A DNA stretch of 64,000 nt from contig NC_134366.1 in the NCBI RefSeq assembly GCF_035582795.1, positions 108,135,756 to 108,199,755 on the forward strand. The letters are read 5' to 3'. A program made the position numbers and the translations under genes. This stretch comes from Mycteria americana (lineage: Eukaryota; Chordata; Aves; Ciconiiformes; Ciconiidae). The notes under the pieces were generated by a model. The model worked only from the letters and a program-made list of their open reading frames with translations. It made no database searches and was not told where the DNA came from. Positions 60,720 to 64,000 of the stretch are shown here, one piece after another (the stretch's first letter is position 1; each line of letters begins with the position of its first letter).

Positions 60720-63344
60720 AACCAGTCTTGTAGGCAAAAACTTTTATTTGGTCTGAAAGAATTATGTATATCTTACATTTCTTCTGACTAACATGCCTAG
60801 CAATTTAAATGCTAGTTTGGTTACTCAGATGCCCGTGTTTCTTCACATATGTAAATAACCCGTCTATTTAAAAAAATCATAGCTTAAATAATAGTCTCCC
60901 AAGTCTATTGTCTACACCGTGTTTTGAGATTGCTTCCTTAAAGACGCAAGGAGGAAGAACAGTTTTTGTGCTAGATATTTCATAAAATGAGTGCATACCA
61001 AGCTGAATTTGTATAAGCTGTGGTAGGAATTCAGTTTTATGAATTTAGATTGTCCTGGCATTAGTCCCTCTTGGGGGGAGAGGGTGGAGTCCTCAATGTC
61101 TCTGATGTGGCTGCTATCATTTAAATGTACAAGGTTTTGAAGCGTACACTAGGAAAGCAGACATAGCTTTTTAAAATCACACAAAGAATCAACCACAGTT
61201 TCTGATTAAGAACACTTTTTTTCTTAGTTTCTTCCTTTAAATGTAGAAGTTACATATCAAAGGAATGAACAGCCTTAGTGTGAAGCTGTTACAAGCTCAT
61301 TAAATGTGTCTACATCCAAAGTAGATGCATTCAAAGAAAAGCGCTTTTTGCCTGACAAGAGCAAATGAGCTGAATTACTTGGGTCATGTTTTCCACTCCA
61401 GCTGATTTTACAGTGTAGGCACTGTGGCTTTAACACATGCAGTTTTGACAATGTTCGCGATTACTTGTGAAAACTATTCTTGCACGCATTGCTTCCCTGA
61501 GCCTCCGACCTACTTAAAATAGACACAATGCTCTGACTGATAGCAATTTCAATCATATTTTAAAAGTAATAAGGAAGAACTGTTCAGAAAAAGATAATTG
61601 TGCTGTAACTAACAGTTGCTTACAGTGTCTCTAGGCACAAAAACCTATCATCTGTCGTTAGCAGACAGTTATTTCCAATGATGATATTGAAGTACCGGTT
61701 AAGAAAAGGGAGCTCTTTCTAGAGTGGGCTTCCTTTACAGTGTTCCCTGCTAGGGAGCCTTATCACTCAACACTGACTTCAGTGTTCACCTAATAAAACT
61801 GGACTCAAGCAGAGCTCAGGATGAATTGAACCATTTAAAAACTTTAAAACCAACCTCAATATCTGTTCCCCCAAACACTAGCACCAATAGTGTGGGAACT
61901 GTCCTGGAAGGATGGAGGTAGGACCATGTGCTGAACAGTAGATTATGTGACAATAAAAACATGTTAACACTCCTGTATGTAACAACAGAAGTTTCAGAAG
62001 CAAAGGCTTCTTAAGCAGCAGAATAAGGATGGAATAAGGAAGAACAAGCATCTGCTATAAAAAGCTAGCAAAAGCACTAACAGCATCTCACCCCATACAG
62101 GCTCCACAGCATGTCCCAAAATCTTGAAAAGGCTGAGAAGCTACTCTACAGTGTGGGTGGAAGCAGAAGTTTCAGAACTGAACAGCATGCCAGAGGTGTG
62201 CAGCTGACCCAAACAAGCATGGTTTACTTATTGTAAACAGTATCAGGTTGACATTTTCAAACCAGTCCCATCATCTGGCGATGTCAGCTGACACTGGCAC
62301 CATTGCAGGGCCTCGCTGCTTCACCATCCTTTGACCTGGTACCTAATGCCACCCTTGAGGGATAATGAAGACTACTGAGGGAGTGGGCCTGGCTGCAGCA
62401 CATCCTTCCAGGGAAGCTATTTAGCTCTCCCACCAGAGCGCTGTTGGTGACAGCAGATGAGAAGCAAGGGCAACAGGTAGCAGTAAGTGCTGCTTAAGTA
62501 AGCTGAGGCTTTGGGCTCAGCATGCTAGAGCTTGTCACTTCATCCTGTATGGTGTTCTCAGGACAAGCCACGGAGTTAAACAGCTATGGAAAATTATTCT
62601 CCAGTAGCAGTCCTGCAGGGTTGCTGCTTAGACTGTTTAATTCTTAACTACACTTTGAACAAGGTGAGGAGTTTACAAATTTAAAAAAAAGGACCTGAAA
62701 AAGGGGAAAAGCTGATTATGATGCTGATCTGATTTGGCTGATGGAGGCAGATGTGGGATGTACATAAGTATTTTTTCCACCTTGCTCAGCCAACATTTTA
62801 ACATTTTCCTATGGCAACTAACGCTTCCCTGTGCGTTACTGAACAGGCGTAGTCAGTCGTGTCCTGGCGGTGTACACAGGAGGAGTTTGGGAATCCAGAT
62901 AAATGAAAGTAAATTTAAAGTACGATGACCATGAAAGATAGATGGAGCTTATTTCCTTTTCTTTGGAGCTCTATAATAAAAGCTCCAGCTTCTGGGTGGC
63001 GTTCATGGGAAAGCACTAGGGTTTTCCAAATTCATCTCTTTGTATTGTCTACAAGACACTTTGTGCAAATTTGGCATGAAGCACCTGTCACCCATCCTTG
63101 CAGCTGTGCATATAGCTCACCTAAGAATTTTATAATTAAGAGTTTATCCATACAATTTTCAAAGGACTGATCTCACTTACCACATCTGAAAAGAGAAATT
63201 CTGACACTACCGTTTCACCCCTCCCAATAATGGTACTGTTGTCAAAATTCACACAACTCAGCCTTGTATTTAAAGCATAAGGCTGCAAGTCTGTCATTAG
63301 CATGGCTACTACACTTTTGTTCCTAGTCAAAACGAATCTCCGCT
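60720..63344 (-). other. STX17: Probable STX17 3' UTR
   Basis: No coding sequence lies between the STX17 stop codon and a well-formed minus-strand poly(A) site near 60.72 kb, giving a 3' UTR of about 2.6 kb. Long 3' UTRs are known for mammalian STX17. The sequence is non-repetitive, with a GC-richer middle (62.1-62.6 kb). Earlier poly(A) sites may be used as well. Confidence 0.55.
60743..60748 (-). terminator. Poly(A) signal, STX17 candidate
   Basis: TTTATT on the plus strand is AATAAA on the minus strand. Downstream on the minus strand comes CTGGTTGTTG, a G/U-rich element about 20 bases further, as expected for a functional site. Confidence 0.6.
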
Positions 63345-63584
63345 TCAGCTGGACTTTTTGGCTCTTTGGTGAGAAAGCTCTGGACAGCTGGAAGAGATCT
63401 GCTCCATCATTTTTTGTTTTCTTCTTTGTATCAATTTTCCACCTGTGAAACCCAAAATCCCACCACCAAGTGCAGCTGCAATTCCTGCCACTTTGAAGCC
63501 TGCAAGGAGACCAATAGGACCCCCCACCACTCCACCAATGACTGCACCTGCCACAGGCAGAGCTGCCAGCTTGTATTTTGCAGC
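63345..63584 (-). CDS. STX17: STX17, syntaxin 17, last coding exon (79 C-terminal residues)
   Basis: STX17 is the Qa-SNARE recruited to closed autophagosomes, where it pairs with SNAP29 and VAMP8 for lysosome fusion; it also acts at ER-mitochondria contacts. This exon encodes AAKYKLAALPVAGAVIGGVV, then GGPIGLLAGFKVAGIAAALG and GGILGFTGGKLIQRRKQKMM. These are the two glycine-zipper membrane segments of the hairpin anchor that targets autophagosomes, followed by a basic stretch and a short tail ending AKKSS and TGA (63347-63345). The exon has 79 codons, as many as the human C-terminus. The minus-strand acceptor is a long pyrimidine run then CCCCTTTACAG. The SNARE motif lies in earlier exons beyond the window. 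The gene is partial here and converges on ERP44. Confidence 0.97.
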   Translation of the reverse strand, partial: AAKYKLAALPVAGAVIGGVVGGPIGLLAGFKVAGIAAALGGGILGFTGGKLIQRRKQKMMEQISSSCPELSHQRAKKSS

Positions 63585-64000
63585 CTGTAAAGGGGAAAAA
63601 AAAAAAAAAAGAGTTAGAATACTTGCCTGTGGTGATGTGCATTTTCCCCTCATTGCTCTTGGCAATGACTTGAATGCTCAGTGATAAATAAACTTTACAA
63701 ATTAGTATTGAAAAAAAGATGATCTACTATCCCACATGTATGACAGAACGTACCAAAACCAATTCAAAATTGAGCTATCTCATGTATGCAGTTGTGAACC
63801 AGGTCCTTTTACATGCTATTGCCTGATTATGTATGCTATTTATTACCTTGTCTCCATCATTAAATCAAGTGAGAAACAGAAAATGCTCAGACTTTTCAGT
63901 AACATGCCTGAATCTAGGTTTGTGGCTTATTAGCAACTATCACTGGCATCTACATAGAATGGGATAGAAATTGCATGTTATCATCAACCTGTTGTTTTAC
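63585..64000 (-). other. STX17 intron, partial (to window end)
   Basis: On the minus strand this runs up to the acceptor of the last exon and includes a T-rich polypyrimidine tract (plus-strand A run, about 63596-63611). The preceding exon is not visible before the window ends. Confidence 0.8.

Overview
This window is vertebrate nuclear DNA, most likely from a bird or another sauropsid. The evidence is interrupted genes with GT-AG introns, one strong CpG island, diffuse AT-rich introns with few repeats, CR1-type LINE remnants (the typical avian/reptilian retroposon) and no recognisable primate or rodent SINEs. I could not fix the species from sequence alone.

Layout. (1) 1-4280: no coding exon seen; probably the first intron of a minus-strand gene. 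By conserved gene order next to ERP44 this would be INVS (inversin), although no inversin coding exon lies in the window. (2) About 3745-5480: a CpG island acting as a probable bidirectional promoter. It has a ZNF143/THAP11-like ACTAC...TCCC element, an ETS site, a GC box and a candidate minus-strand first exon ending at 4287. (3) 4628-58142, plus strand: the complete ERP44 gene. Its twelve coding exons join to a 406-residue ERp44 with signal peptide, CRFS active site, the disulfide-forming cysteines, the zinc-binding histidines and a C-terminal KDEL. Poly(A) signals lie at 58247 and 58614. (4) About 58.6-60.7 kb: short intergenic gap. (5) About 60.72-63.58 kb, minus strand: last coding exon and probable 3' UTR of STX17 (syntaxin 17), converging tail-to-tail on ERP44. 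(6) 63585-64000: start of the preceding STX17 intron.

The order INVS - ERP44 - STX17 matches human 9q31 as I know it. ERp44 is a thioredoxin-fold chaperone that retrieves unassembled disulfide-linked proteins and escaped ER oxidoreductases from the Golgi/ERGIC. STX17 is the autophagosomal Qa-SNARE. The neighbours share gene order, and ERP44/INVS probably share a promoter, but nothing here indicates a common pathway.

The introns hold an old, disabled CR1 copy at about 11.0-12.8 kb, smaller CR1 tails, a possible hAT-like remnant, long homopolymer and G/T-rich tracts, a diverged tandem duplication near 37.9 kb, and two TAAT-rich stretches that could be conserved non-coding elements. I found no sign of a novel multi-gene system; the interesting points are regulatory and structural details.
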